Positions 22,284 to 32,262 of a DNA stretch of 64,000 nucleotides are shown one piece after another. Under the pieces are notes generated by a model. The model was not told where the DNA came from. It ran no database searches and saw only the letters and a program-made list of their open reading frames with translations. The stretch's first letter is position 1. Each line of letters begins with the position of its first letter. Location of the stretch: NCBI GenBank assembly GCA_018340375.1, contig JAFFJZ010000130.1:39782-103781 (forward strand), given 5' to 3'. The stretch comes from Gonatopus flavifemur (taxonomy: Eukaryota > Arthropoda > Insecta > Hymenoptera > Dryinidae). Position numbers and translations under genes: made by a program.

Positions 22284-22544
22284 CACTGAAAAAAAAGGTG
22301 GGTACAGACAACGGTGATATAGTTGATTCAACAGTAGAATACGATTGGATATATCCAACTGAATCTGAATGTTGCCTCAACTACATACACTGTTGACTCA
22401 ACTACATGCAGTTGAATCAACCATCATGGTGTCAAGTCAACGATTATACTGTCAATCTGACCGTATATTCGTTGACTTGACTATGATATTCAGTTACCCT
22501 AACAACAAAATATAATTGATTTTCGATGGATTTTTTTAATAGTG
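22284..22544. mobile_element. CACTG MITE, 261 bp, copy 1
   Basis: The ends are CACTGAAAAAAAAGG and TTTTTTTAATAGTG, flanked by CA on both sides. The interior repeats GTTGACTCAACTACATGCAG-like blocks. The same insertion is present in copy 2 (57,907-58,174), so it predates the duplication of the host element. Confidence 0.75.
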
Positions 22545-23189
22545 CAATTTATGGGAAATGGAAGGAATATTTACGGGATTGGATATTCAATAGCAATGAA
22601 TGAGAAATGTCCAATTCAATTTTAGACTTTATTCCACCGCATTAGCCCTGGTTAAAAAATCCGATAAGATCCGATAGAAACCGATTCAGAATGAATCGGA
22701 CTGCATAGGATCAATCGGAACATTTCAATCACAGATTCAAAATCAATACGAGTTTATCGGAATATTTTTTCTGTAGGATTCAATCAGGTATTAACCAATT
22801 AAAAATTCTGCATTTTATGGGAATTAATCAGACTTCACATAATCTATTGGTCTGTATGAGATACCTGATTGGATGATTGAAATTTTCTCCATTCCATCAG
22901 GCAAACGGTTTCTATCGGAAGTTTCCACAATTTCAATCTATTGGAACTAATGGGAAAATTTGTGAAATTGGATGATGAATGGGTTTTAATTGGATTATTC
23001 CAACATTCAAATTTATTGGAAATAATGGGCAAGTTTACAGATTCTAAAGTCCTATAGGTATGTACCGGCAATAACTGATTCAGTTTTGAAATTTCTTTCA
23101 TTCCATCAGATCATTGGTTTTTATCAGAATCCCTGGTGACCTCGATGTATTGGAACTAATGGGAAAGTTGCTGGAATAGGAAACTATAA

Positions 23190-24620
23190 TCATAGAATAC
23201 CAAGAGAATTCAATTGGAAAATATTTCATTGGTATCAATCGAATTTTTATCAGTGATGGAATATCCATTGATCCCATTGAAAATATGTTACTGGTACCAA
23301 TTATAATTGTAATGATTAATAAAATGCTGATTAAATCGAATCAAAAATATTGTGCCCGTGCGAATTGGAATTTTATTATTGATAAAATACCTATCGGATG
23401 CCATTGAAAAATATTTGACTGGTATCAATTAGAATCTTCATGATTAATAACATACCGATTGAATCCAATTGGAAAATATTGTATTGGCATCAATCGGAAT
23501 TTGCATTGGTCATAAAATACCAAGTGAATACAATTACACAATATTTCATTGATATCAATCGGAATAATTATTATTGATGGAATATCAATCGGATCCCATT
23601 GAAAATATTTGACTGGTATCGATTAAAATTTTCATGATTAACGAAATACCGATTCAATCCAATTGAAAAATATTTTATTGGTATCCATCGGAATTTTTTA
23701 TCAACCATAAAATACCCATTGAATTCTATTGAAAAATATTTCACTGATATCAATTAGAATTTCAATGATCAATCAAATACCTATTTAATTAAATAAGAAA
23801 CATTTTATTAACATCAATTGGAATTTTTATTATTGATAAAATACCAATTGGATCCCATTGAAAAACGTTTTACTGGCATCAATTAGAATTTTCATGATTG
23901 ATAAAACTCCGAATGAACCAAATTGAAAATATTGTATTGGTATCAACCGGAATTTTACTATTGATAAAATGTCAATTGGATCCTATTGAAAAATATTTGA
24001 CTGGTATCAAATAAAATTTTCATGATTAATAAAATACCGATTCAATCCAATTAAACAATATTTTATTGGTATTAATCGGAATTTTTTATCAACCATAAAA
24101 TACCCATTGAATCCAATTAGAAAATATTTTCTCGGTATCATTTGAAATTTTGTGATTAATGAAATACCCATTGAATTCCATTGAAAAATATTTCGCTGAT
24201 ATCAATTAAAATTCCAATAATCAATAAAATCTCAATTTAATCAAATGAAAAATATTTTCTTGGTATCAATAGGAATTCTTATCATTGATAAAATACCTAT
24301 TGGATGCCATTGAAGAATATTTGACTGGTATCAGTTAGAATCTTCACAATTAATAACATACCGATTCAATCCAATTGAAAAATATTGTATTGGCGTCAAT
24401 CGGAATTTTCATTGATCATAAAATACCAAGTGAATCCAATTACACAATATTTCATCGATATCAATCGGAATTCTTATTATTGATAAAATACCTATTGGAT
24501 CCCATTGGAAAATATTTGACTCGTATGAATTAGAATTTTCATAATTGATAAAATACCGATTGAATCCAATTGGAAAATATTTTCTTGGTCTCCATTGGGA
24601 TTTTTATTATCAATGAACTC
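23190..24620. repeat. ~77-bp tandem units (CCCTGGTT element interior)
   Basis: Roughly eighteen units read CATTGAAAAATATTTGACTGG / TATCAATTAGAATTTTCATG / ATTAATAAAATACCGATTCAA with 10-20% variation. Similar arrays are at 58,860-59,990, 47,770-48,280 and 49,730-49,900. Confidence 0.8.
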
Positions 24621-24699
24621 CCATGCTCTCATTAAGAACGATACAATCCCTCATATGTCCAATGGACTATTACCAATTGAATCTTATTACTATAGGCCA

Positions 24700-24838
24700 C
24701 CCATCCCTGACATAAGACAGTCATTTAGTTCACATTGATAGGAAGCGAACCACGGCATCGAGCGAGCGGGGGATCCAGATCGATCTTCTAGGTTAAGCAA
24801 CGACAACTGCGGTACAAGGTGGATGGGTGATCACCATG
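24700..24838 (+). repeat. 5S rRNA-related insertion
   Basis: GGTTAAGCAACGACAACTGCGG followed by AAGGTGGATGGGTGATCACC resembles the internal Pol III promoter of 5S rRNA (AAGCAACG then GGATGGGTGACC) with usual order and spacing. Copy 2 of the host element (about 60,085-60,105) lacks the block, so it is a later insertion, probably a 5S-derived SINE or 5S pseudogene. The 5' part does not obviously match 5S. Confidence 0.6.
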
Positions 24839-25198
24839 TTAATAACACATAAATGATCGTTTGAATTTATTTCAGCAATAACTTGTCATACGTAATGATT
24901 GAATAAATGATGTATGTGTTTGTTTAATTGATATAAAATGCGCGTATATAATGTATATAAACCGTTCGTTGGTTGGGTTAACAACCAATAAAATCCAATA
25001 AGACAATCCCGATGCAGGAATCAATTCATTCCGGTAAATTGTTTTTATCGGATTTAATCGGATTTTTTCACCAGGGAAAATGCCGATTAAATCCAGGTAA
25101 AAATTATTTTATTAGTATCAATGGAAATTTCCGATGCAGAAACTCAATCCATTCCGATGAAATGTTTTTATCGGGTCCAATCAGATTGTTTAACCAGG

Positions 25199-25853
25199 AT
25201 TTTACCATTCAAATGCAGATGAGTCTCATTCATCGAATCATTGAATGCCTCATTGAACTCATTCAAATCGCAGCAAAAAGTTCGTGGGATCTTGTTTGTG
25301 AATCCCGATCCGAATCATGAAAAAACCTGTAGGATCCGATTGAGAGGCCCTTTGTTGCCCTGTGAATCCGCTCATCGATTCCAATTCAATTTGGTCTAAA
25401 TTAACCGGCCACTCGCTCATTGGAACTCCTTAATGAATCGGCAAGATACCTAACGAATTCTATTGAGATGACGATATTAATATCACCGACCATGAATCCC
25501 AAACCCATGTGCCAACGCGGATTCATTCTCATTAAGTTCATTCGTTATCACCCAGATTCAGTACATGATACCCAACTGTCAAAATGCTGATACAATCTCA
25601 TTGAATAAGATTCTCAAATGCCTGAATCGATTGTGATTCAGTGTAATCGAAGCTTATCGTTCTCATACACATTGGAGCCTATTCAATCCATCAGTCATAC
25701 TCGCTTCTTTTCCTATTCATGAATAAGACAGCCCATGGCAGTGATCCGATTGGATGCAATCAGCATTTCGACTGCACAATGTTCTGATTCATTCCGATTA
25801 GTCGATTGATCAATAGTATTTGGTCGGAATCAATCGTTTTCTTTAACCGGGGT
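25199..25853 (+). repeat. Repeat B, continued, ending in CCGGTTAAAG-type sequence
   Basis: It continues TTTTACCATTCAAATGCAGATG as at 20,395 and carries the same core through ~25,575. It then becomes GATTCAATCGG-like sequence ending ATCGTTTTCTTTAACCGGGG at ~25,850, which looks like a diverged CCCTGGTT-type terminus. The 102-codon frame at 25,012-25,320 is not gene-like. Confidence 0.5.
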
Positions 25854-26140
25854 TGGCCAAAAATGTCTTTAAAAATAAAGAACTGAATTTTAAGCAAAAA
25901 ACATGTTTCGGAGGAGAACACTTGCAGATTGACGACCACGTTGTTTACTACGTTCTCATGTCATGGAGAGAAAATTGGAACCCTCGAAGAGAATCGAAGC
26001 CCCTAAACCAATCCCTACCTGATGTTGCGCGATCTACTATCCTAACGCCCTAACGACCTAAGCTAAACCGGTAACTACGTGATTTATTAGAAAAGATCAA
26101 TGTAAATGACGTGGATATCTGATTCAATCCATCGGTCGAG
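25854..26140 (-). repeat. tRNA-related SINE, minus strand
   Basis: On the minus strand, TTTAGCTTAGGTCGTTAGGG (A-box-like) is followed by GGGCTTCGATTCTC (B-box-like), then a body ending ACATTTTTGGCC. A second copy in plus orientation lies at 55,978-56,290. Two copies with common limits and an internal Pol III promoter define a SINE. Confidence 0.65.
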
Positions 26141-26160
26141 TATAATAATCTATTAACCTA

Positions 26161-26260
26161 CACTGTAAAAAAAAATTCTGGTATTTTTACAACGCTCAAC
26201 GTAGGTAATCAAGTTACCTACTGTGACTGTAGGTATATTACACAAAATAGTGATTATTCC
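26161..26260. promoter_or_regulatory. Left subterminal region with GTAGGTAA motifs
   Basis: CAACGTAGGTAATCAAGTTACCTAC forms a palindrome about 37-62 bases from the tip, with another GTAGGTAT at ~26,230. Similar GTAGGTAAC and GGTTACC motifs are at 37,385-37,415. Subterminal repeats of this kind usually bind transposase. Confidence 0.4.
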
Positions 26261-26899
26261 ATTTCCTTGTTCATAAAGCAAACTTATATTGTATCATTAC
26301 TCATGTATACGAAATCACAACCTTCAAAGTGAAATTACATTATCATTTAATTTTCCAATTTTTGGGTAGATTTCCAAATGAGAGTAACATTCCGTTGAAA
26401 ATGTAAATATTCCATTAGGATGACTGATTTTGATAACACTTGAGTTTATTACATCACAAAGCACATTTCATAAAAACCGACTTAAAATTATAATCTTTGA
26501 AAGTAGAATCTCAATATTCTGTGATTTTGTGAAGTCAGGTTAGGTTTACCATTCATATTGGATTCATGATGAAAAATGCATGAATAATACTCGGATAAGG
26601 AAACTTACTGAACGGGATTTTGAAATTCTTCACAATATATATATACAGCTGGTACCCTGGCAAACATTATATCCGAATTTTGCATATTTCTACAAAATTT
26701 CTTGTAATACTCATAATTTAAAATTCTTGAGGAAAATTCAAATTCAAAGAAAAAATATGAGATTGTGCTCATATTTTCTCTCTGGATTGGGATTTTCTGA
26801 GAGATTATAAACAATTCTTATAAGTTATGTGTTACCAAAAATTGGGCAAAAATATGTAGAATTCTGACATCATTTCGACCAGGATAATTATTTGTTTTC

Positions 26900-28830
26900 T
26901 TTATTTTTAATTTTTAATAAAAACGAACTCACTGAATAAAACATGCACAAATCTTCTAAGGTTTTACCTGAAATTTTCATAATCATTAATATTCTTTTAT
27001 AGGTAATGTTGATTACTTCAAAGTGAGAAATATTCACTCTCAATTTTATTAGTTATTACAATCGTACATCCTTTAAAAGTAAAGTGAAAGTTAACAAAGT
27101 AAAACATCCTTGGGTCTTGTTGCATTATGAGGATTGATAGTATTCTGTATATTATTATATATTTCTATCAAAATTCAACTATATTATATTTAATCGGAAG
27201 ATTAGATATCCTAATCTTTCGAAAAAATAATTTTGGTTTTTCACACTTACTGATTTGCTACATTGTACTGTCATTGTGAAAAGCTATTGTTAATCATTTG
27301 TCACTCTGAATTTTGAATATAAACGAACTCATTGAACGAATCACGTACAAATCTTCTGTATTCTTATCTGAAATTTTCATAATCGTTAACATTTTTCATA
27401 GACGATGTTAATTAAATTAAAGTAAGAAATATTCACTCTCGACTTTGTTAGTTATCACACACATCTTTTATAAATCAAGTGAAAATTAACACCTTTCGGT
27501 CTCTTTCAATTATGGAACCTGATAACATGCTTTATATTATTATCATATAATATATATATTTTTGTCAAAATTCACTCATATTATATTTAGTTGAGAGTTA
27601 TATTTCCTAATCTCCTGAATAAAGACACTTGGTTTCCGACAGCTACTCATTTGCTGCATCGTAAAATATCACTTTCAAAAATATTGATAATCAATAATAC
27701 TTATTATAAATAACGTGAATTATATAAAAGTGAGAAATATTTCCTCTCGACTTAGTTATCACAAACATCCTTTATAAAGTAGAAATTCATAAAGTACAAT
27801 ATCCTTTGGTTTCGTTCAATTATCAAAATTGATTGTTATCCTTTATAGTATTCGTATGTGTTATATGTTTTTGTCAGAATGTAATTATATGATATCTAGT
27901 CGAGTTGTATTTCCTAATCTCTAAACAAAGACAGAATTTGGTTTGTGACAGCTCCTCATTTGCTGCATCGTAAAATATCACTTTTAAAAATATTGATAAT
28001 CAATAATACTTATTATAAATAATGTGAATTATATAAAAGTGAGAAATATTTTCTCTCAACTTAGTTATCACAAACATCCTTTATAAATAAAGTAAAAATT
28101 AACATCTTCTGGTCTCTTTTAATCACAAAACTTGATAGCATTCTTTATATTGCTATCATGTAATACATATTTTTGTCAATATGTACACGTATTATATTCA
28201 GTCGAGAGTTACATTTCCTAATCTCCTAAATAAAGGAAAAATTTGGTTTGTGACAGCTCCTCATTTGCTGCATCGTAAAATATTACTTTCAAAAATATTG
28301 ATAATCAATAATACTTATTATAAATAACGTTCATCACACAAGAGTGAGAAGTATTCTTTCTCGACTTACCCTGCTTTAAAAATCCGATTTATACCTATTA
28401 CTCGTCAATCAGTTTGAATCAGATTTTTGTCCGAGGATATTCATATTTGATCATATTCAAATCTAATCGGTTTGAATAGGACCAAATTGGAAATGATCAC
28501 CAAATGAGATAACATCAGAAAATTAGGATTGATACGATCCGCATTTTCTGATTATATCCCATTGAGTAAAAATTTCTATTTCGGCCCTATTCAAACCGAT
28601 TATGTTTGAATGAGATCGAATAGGAAAATTCTCAGACCAAAATCTGATTCAATCTGATTGACGAGTATAGTCAGTTTAAATCGGGTTAAATCGGATTTTT
28701 AAAGCAGAGTAGTTATCACAAACATCCTTTATAGAGTAAAATTTCATAAAGTACAATATCCTTTGGTTTTGTTCAATCATGAAAATTGATTGTTATTGAT
28801 ATAATATTTAACAAAAATATTAGAATAAAT
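26900..28830. repeat. Subterminal tandem repeats, ~300-400 bp units
   Basis: Five or so units share GTGAGAAATATTCACTCTCGA, AGTTATCACAAACATCC and CATTTGCTGCATCGTAAAAT, starting near 26,918, 27,317, 27,690, 27,990 and 28,300. The last is split by the CCCTGC MITE; the others supply its empty site. AT-rich, no genes. Confidence 0.7.
28369..28709. mobile_element. CCCTGCTTT MITE, 341 bp
   Basis: The ends CCCTGCTTTAAAAATCCGAT and ATCGGATTTTTAAAGCAGAG are flanked by TA. The neighbouring tandem unit (27,757-27,775, CTCGACTTAGTTATCAC) is the empty site, so the 2-bp duplication is direct. Its ends resemble the CCCTGGTTAAAAAATCCGAT elements. Confidence 0.85.
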
Positions 28831-29447
28831 TGGCCATCAAGATACATAAATGAATATGTAAAGTATTTTGTCCTGTAATAAATTTATATCATGCATTAAT
28901 CCGATAAATCAATTTTCTTCCGTTTCAAATGATTGTCGCTGTAATATTTAATGCTTTGATGTTGAATTCCCCGTTATAAAGACAGAAACTTTGTAAGATG
29001 CTCATTGTAGCAAACGCAAGGTTGGTGCATACAAAATACTAAGCTACGTACGCTACGAATACACAAGTTCTTCAATATTCGAAATCTGAATCTCATCATG
29101 GTAACATGTATGCCATATTTGAGATATATGATAATTTATCTTTTTTATAATTATTCAACAATGGATGCCTTGCAAGAAGAGTCAAATGAGAATGGTTGAG
29201 TGAGGAAAATGCAGATTCAAACAGCGAAATTATAAATCATTTTGTAAAGTTTTTAATTATAATGAATTGCTTTCAATGAACCCTTTGCTCACTTCATCAT
29301 TTTCAATCGGTTTGTGAACAAGGTATATCAGGTTCGTTCGTTCTTTCTACGTGCCTCAAGTTGCTCCAAATTGTATCACACCAATTAATTTGTTTTTATG
29401 GCTGGAAGTAGCGAATCTGAAATACTTGATATGAATTAGGGTAACTC
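28830..29447. other. AT-rich, no gene seen
   Basis: This is interior sequence of the 11.5-kb element. No repeat or coding signal was recognised. Confidence 0.3.
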
Positions 29448-29673
29448 CACTTACAGAAAGGATTTCTTGAAATAAGAAAATTTTTCTTGCCGCTGGGACA
29501 AAACTCATTTTTCTCTTGAACCTAGAAAATTTTACTTAAATCAAGAAAAGTTCGTTTTCATTTCAAAAGAAATTTTTTTAATCCAAGTAAAATTTTCTAG
29601 GCTCAAGAAAAAATGAGTTTTGTCTCAGCGGCAAGAAAAATTTTCCTGTTTCAAGCAATCCTTTCTGTGAGTG
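29448..29673. mobile_element. CACTYACAG foldback MITE, copy 1
   Basis: CACTTACAGAAAGGATTTCT at the left and AATCCTTTCTGTGAGTG at the right are inverted, and the arms pair over most of the length (TTCTTGCCGC, AAAACTCATTTTT). Flanks are TC and TT, so the duplication is imperfect. Copy 2 is at 63,125-63,333. Confidence 0.75.
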
Positions 29674-29874
29674 TTGAGACGCGCTAAGCGAACCCACCTG
29701 CTAATTCCATCATTGTTTCAATAAAATTACCTTCAATATAAATGTGACGTTGAATCGTATTCGATACGTAAGAAAGCAATGTGTTCGAGAATGTTTGAAG
29801 GACATTTGTGAACAATGATTGAACTTTTATGGAATGACTTGGTACATTTCGCACTGTTGAGATGAAACAAAGTT

Positions 29875-29980
29875 CCCATACAGCACACCGGTTCAGAAAG
29901 AGTTCATCAAGAGTTCAAACGTGGTACGAAGAATTCATTATGAATTTTTGAAATTCTTTTGAACTTCTGTGCTGTATGGG
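29875..29980. mobile_element. CCCATACAGCAC MITE, 106 bp
   Basis: The ends CCCATACAGCACACC and TCTGTGCTGTATGGG are perfectly inverted over the first 12 bases and flanked by TT. The short interior folds on GAGTTCAA/TTGAACTT-like arms. Confidence 0.8.
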
Positions 29981-29982
29981 TT

Positions 29983-30436
29983 TGCTTCGTATCAGATGGA
30001 ATTGAGAGCACTCAATCATAAGAAAAAGCGGATAAAACTTGTTGTCAACTTTTTTTATAAATTACGCGATAAACTTACATCAAAAAAAGGTTATAATTAA
30101 GTGCATATCTCTAAATATGAATTGTACTGTATGAATTTGGATTCCCTCATAGGATTGAGAAACAAAATTATGAAACATTTTTGATAGTTGGAGATTGTTA
30201 CTTTTAAATTGCTCTTATACTCACCAGGAAATCAGTAAAGACTGAAACTAATACTTAGAGTATGATCCTGGTCGTCGATATCATTATTATACACTGAGAA
30301 TTTCCGTTGCAATGCCATAATTTATAAAAAAGTTGGCTCCTTTTTCTTGTGCTTGATTCCCTTGATATCAAGTAAGACATGTACAAAGTATTCGTTGCAA
30401 AGATCTTTACATATGTGCTTTTGAAAACATTATCTA
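29983..30436. other. AT-rich region downstream of the accessory gene
   Basis: No gene was seen. The plus-strand frame at 30,379-30,615 overlaps the last exon of the accessory gene in antisense and was not called. Confidence 0.3.
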
Positions 30437-31995
30437 TTACTCACGTATACATATCAAATTCGGGTATCCAGCTGGTGCTATTATATCATTTCCGTTTACC
30501 GAGGGCTATAAACATAAATGGCACATTAAAATCTCGTAGAATTTTGAAAAATAAATTAATACTTACCGGATATATTTTTATCAAAAGATCAGATTGTTCT
30601 TTAAAATGCCTCTGAATAATATTAAGAGCTTGCAACTCCTTTTCAACTCCATCCATTGGACCCATGGGAGCACATAACTTAGTCATCTCTCCAAATTTTA
30701 AGATTATCGGAGTTTTACTTTCCAATTTCGGTCCCAAATCTGAGATGTTGCGCGTAGTCAATTTGTTGAAATGCCATAGCAAACAAAGTTTGCTTAGTAA
30801 ACATGGCCACGTTGTCAAAATATCGGACACTTTCGGGATGTCTTGAAGATTATTTAAATATAGTCTTTGTGCTGGGAAAGTCACTTCCAATGCCTGATGA
30901 ACTTCTCTTGAAGTATTTTCATTTAAAACTTCCCGGAAATTTATTGTATTTAAATATTGGGTACATTGAATGATATTTTGTTGCGGTGCGCCATTTGCAT
31001 CAGGTTGCCAATTGGGACAACTTGCTCGAAGTGTTTTGATAATTTTCGATATTTCAAAGGTATATTTAAATGATGCGAAAGCGACTTTCGATTGTGAGAA
31101 CGATGGAGGTAATTATTCCTCTCTTGCAATTTTTTTGCAATGGTATGATAACCACAGTCTAATCTGCTACCATCTTCATTTCGATCTTCAAATGTGTTTG
31201 GATAAGCCTCTATTAATTGCTTACCAACAGTTCTGAAAGCTTTTAGCGGTATATGTACGTCATGAAACCGCATATCTTCAATTATTGTATGGACAATCGA
31301 ATTGATGATCGATCCATCTCTTGAATTGTTTTCCAATTCTCTAAGGATTATTCCATTGAACAATTCTCGTGGAACTTTATATTCTTCCCACGATTTGAAA
31401 TTATCGACTTTTTTTCAAAATTTTCGAGATTGAATTTTCATCTTGTTGTCCCGTTTCACTTCAATTTCGCTTCCATTTGTAACTCTGTTTTCATTGTTCC
31501 GCCCTTCATTTTCGCTTTCATCAATGTTGGACATGCTTGATCTGCGGATTCTTCAAAAGATGAAGTTGAAGGTTGAGGTTGATTAACGGTAGCTGCCGGC
31601 AAAACGTTTGCGTTTTGGATTGATGTTCCTGGTAAAATATTTTGATTTTGAAATGATGTTTCTGACATGCGGTTTGTATGTTGATCTGCCGTTTGTGACA
31701 GAATATCAAAAGGTTGAACAGAGTTGTCCGACAAGACTTCAACATTCTGCCATGTTTTAATGTCAAACCATGCTTCATTTTCTTGGAGGATCATAAACAC
31801 ATCTTTAATATAGTGTAGTAATGCGTCGTCATTATTTATTGCCGTCCCATCTTCTTCCAAAACTAATTTGATACCGTTGATATTCCATTCTTTATTGGTC
31901 TCGTCTATAACATTCTGAATTAGGTTTGATGTTTCTTTTACGACGATTGCTGCTTTCTTCTCTCTATTGCAGGACCAAATTTTAAAAATGTTCAT
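30437..31995 (-). CDS. Accessory protein: CIDE-N-like domain plus SAMD3-like body
   Basis: Translation starts at an ATG that follows an acceptor-like ATTTCCACAG (5' exon upstream possible). Residues 1-77 look like a CIDE-N fold: FKIW near the start and the hallmark LVLEEDGT at 44-51, then a hydrophobic FMIL strand. In known proteins this domain pairs with other CIDE-N domains (CAD/ICAD, CIDE). Next comes a Gln/Asn/Ser-rich linker with repeated ILPGTS-like phrases. The second half (31,400-30,490) resembles proteins annotated as SAMD3-like in animals: DNFKSWEEY, YPNTFEDRNEDGS, LQERNNYLHR, then TFPAQRLYLNN and WPCLL. A donor CCG|GTAAGT at 30,566 and acceptor TTTATAG at 30,506 remove 61 bases, after which the frame continues to TAA at 30,437. 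At least one single-base A-run loss near 31,410 breaks the frame. The enzymatic role is unknown. Confidence 0.6.
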
Positions 31996-32262
31996 CTGTG
32001 GAAATACGAGACATGTATGAAAGAATAACAGCAATAAAAATTTTTAATATGAATAATTCTATCTCGTTAAGAAAAACTTGAATATTTCATAATATTCTTC
32101 CTAGTAAAAGAAATGTGTGTTTTTATTTCACAATATGCATGTTTCAGATGACTATAACATTACATATTATCATGTATTCACTTTTATAGTCTATATTGCA
32201 TTTGTATTTATACCAATCATGCATTGGAATGTGAATTTACCTTATATATCTATGATACTCAC

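Larger units (their letters stand above)
20767..25198. mobile_element. CCCTGGTT long non-coding element, copy 1
   Basis: It starts CCCTGGTTAAAAGG (first eight bases duplicated around the hAT-like insertion) and ends TTTAACCAGG. It is flanked by AT: GTGATAT before and ATTTTACC after, against the empty site GTGATATTTTACC. The body aligns along its length to copy 2 at 57,216-60,577. It contains an internal CCCTGGTTAAAAAATCC start at 22,646 and matching end ATTTTTTCACCAGGG at 25,076, a CACTG MITE, and ~1.4 kb of tandem units. No coding region. Confidence 0.75.

Noticed and set aside
22071..22289. 72-codon frame also seen at 57,680-57,925 (81 codons)
   Set aside because: Similar peptides arise because the two element copies are paralogous repeats; there is no codon bias or motif, and the surrounding repeat is non-coding.
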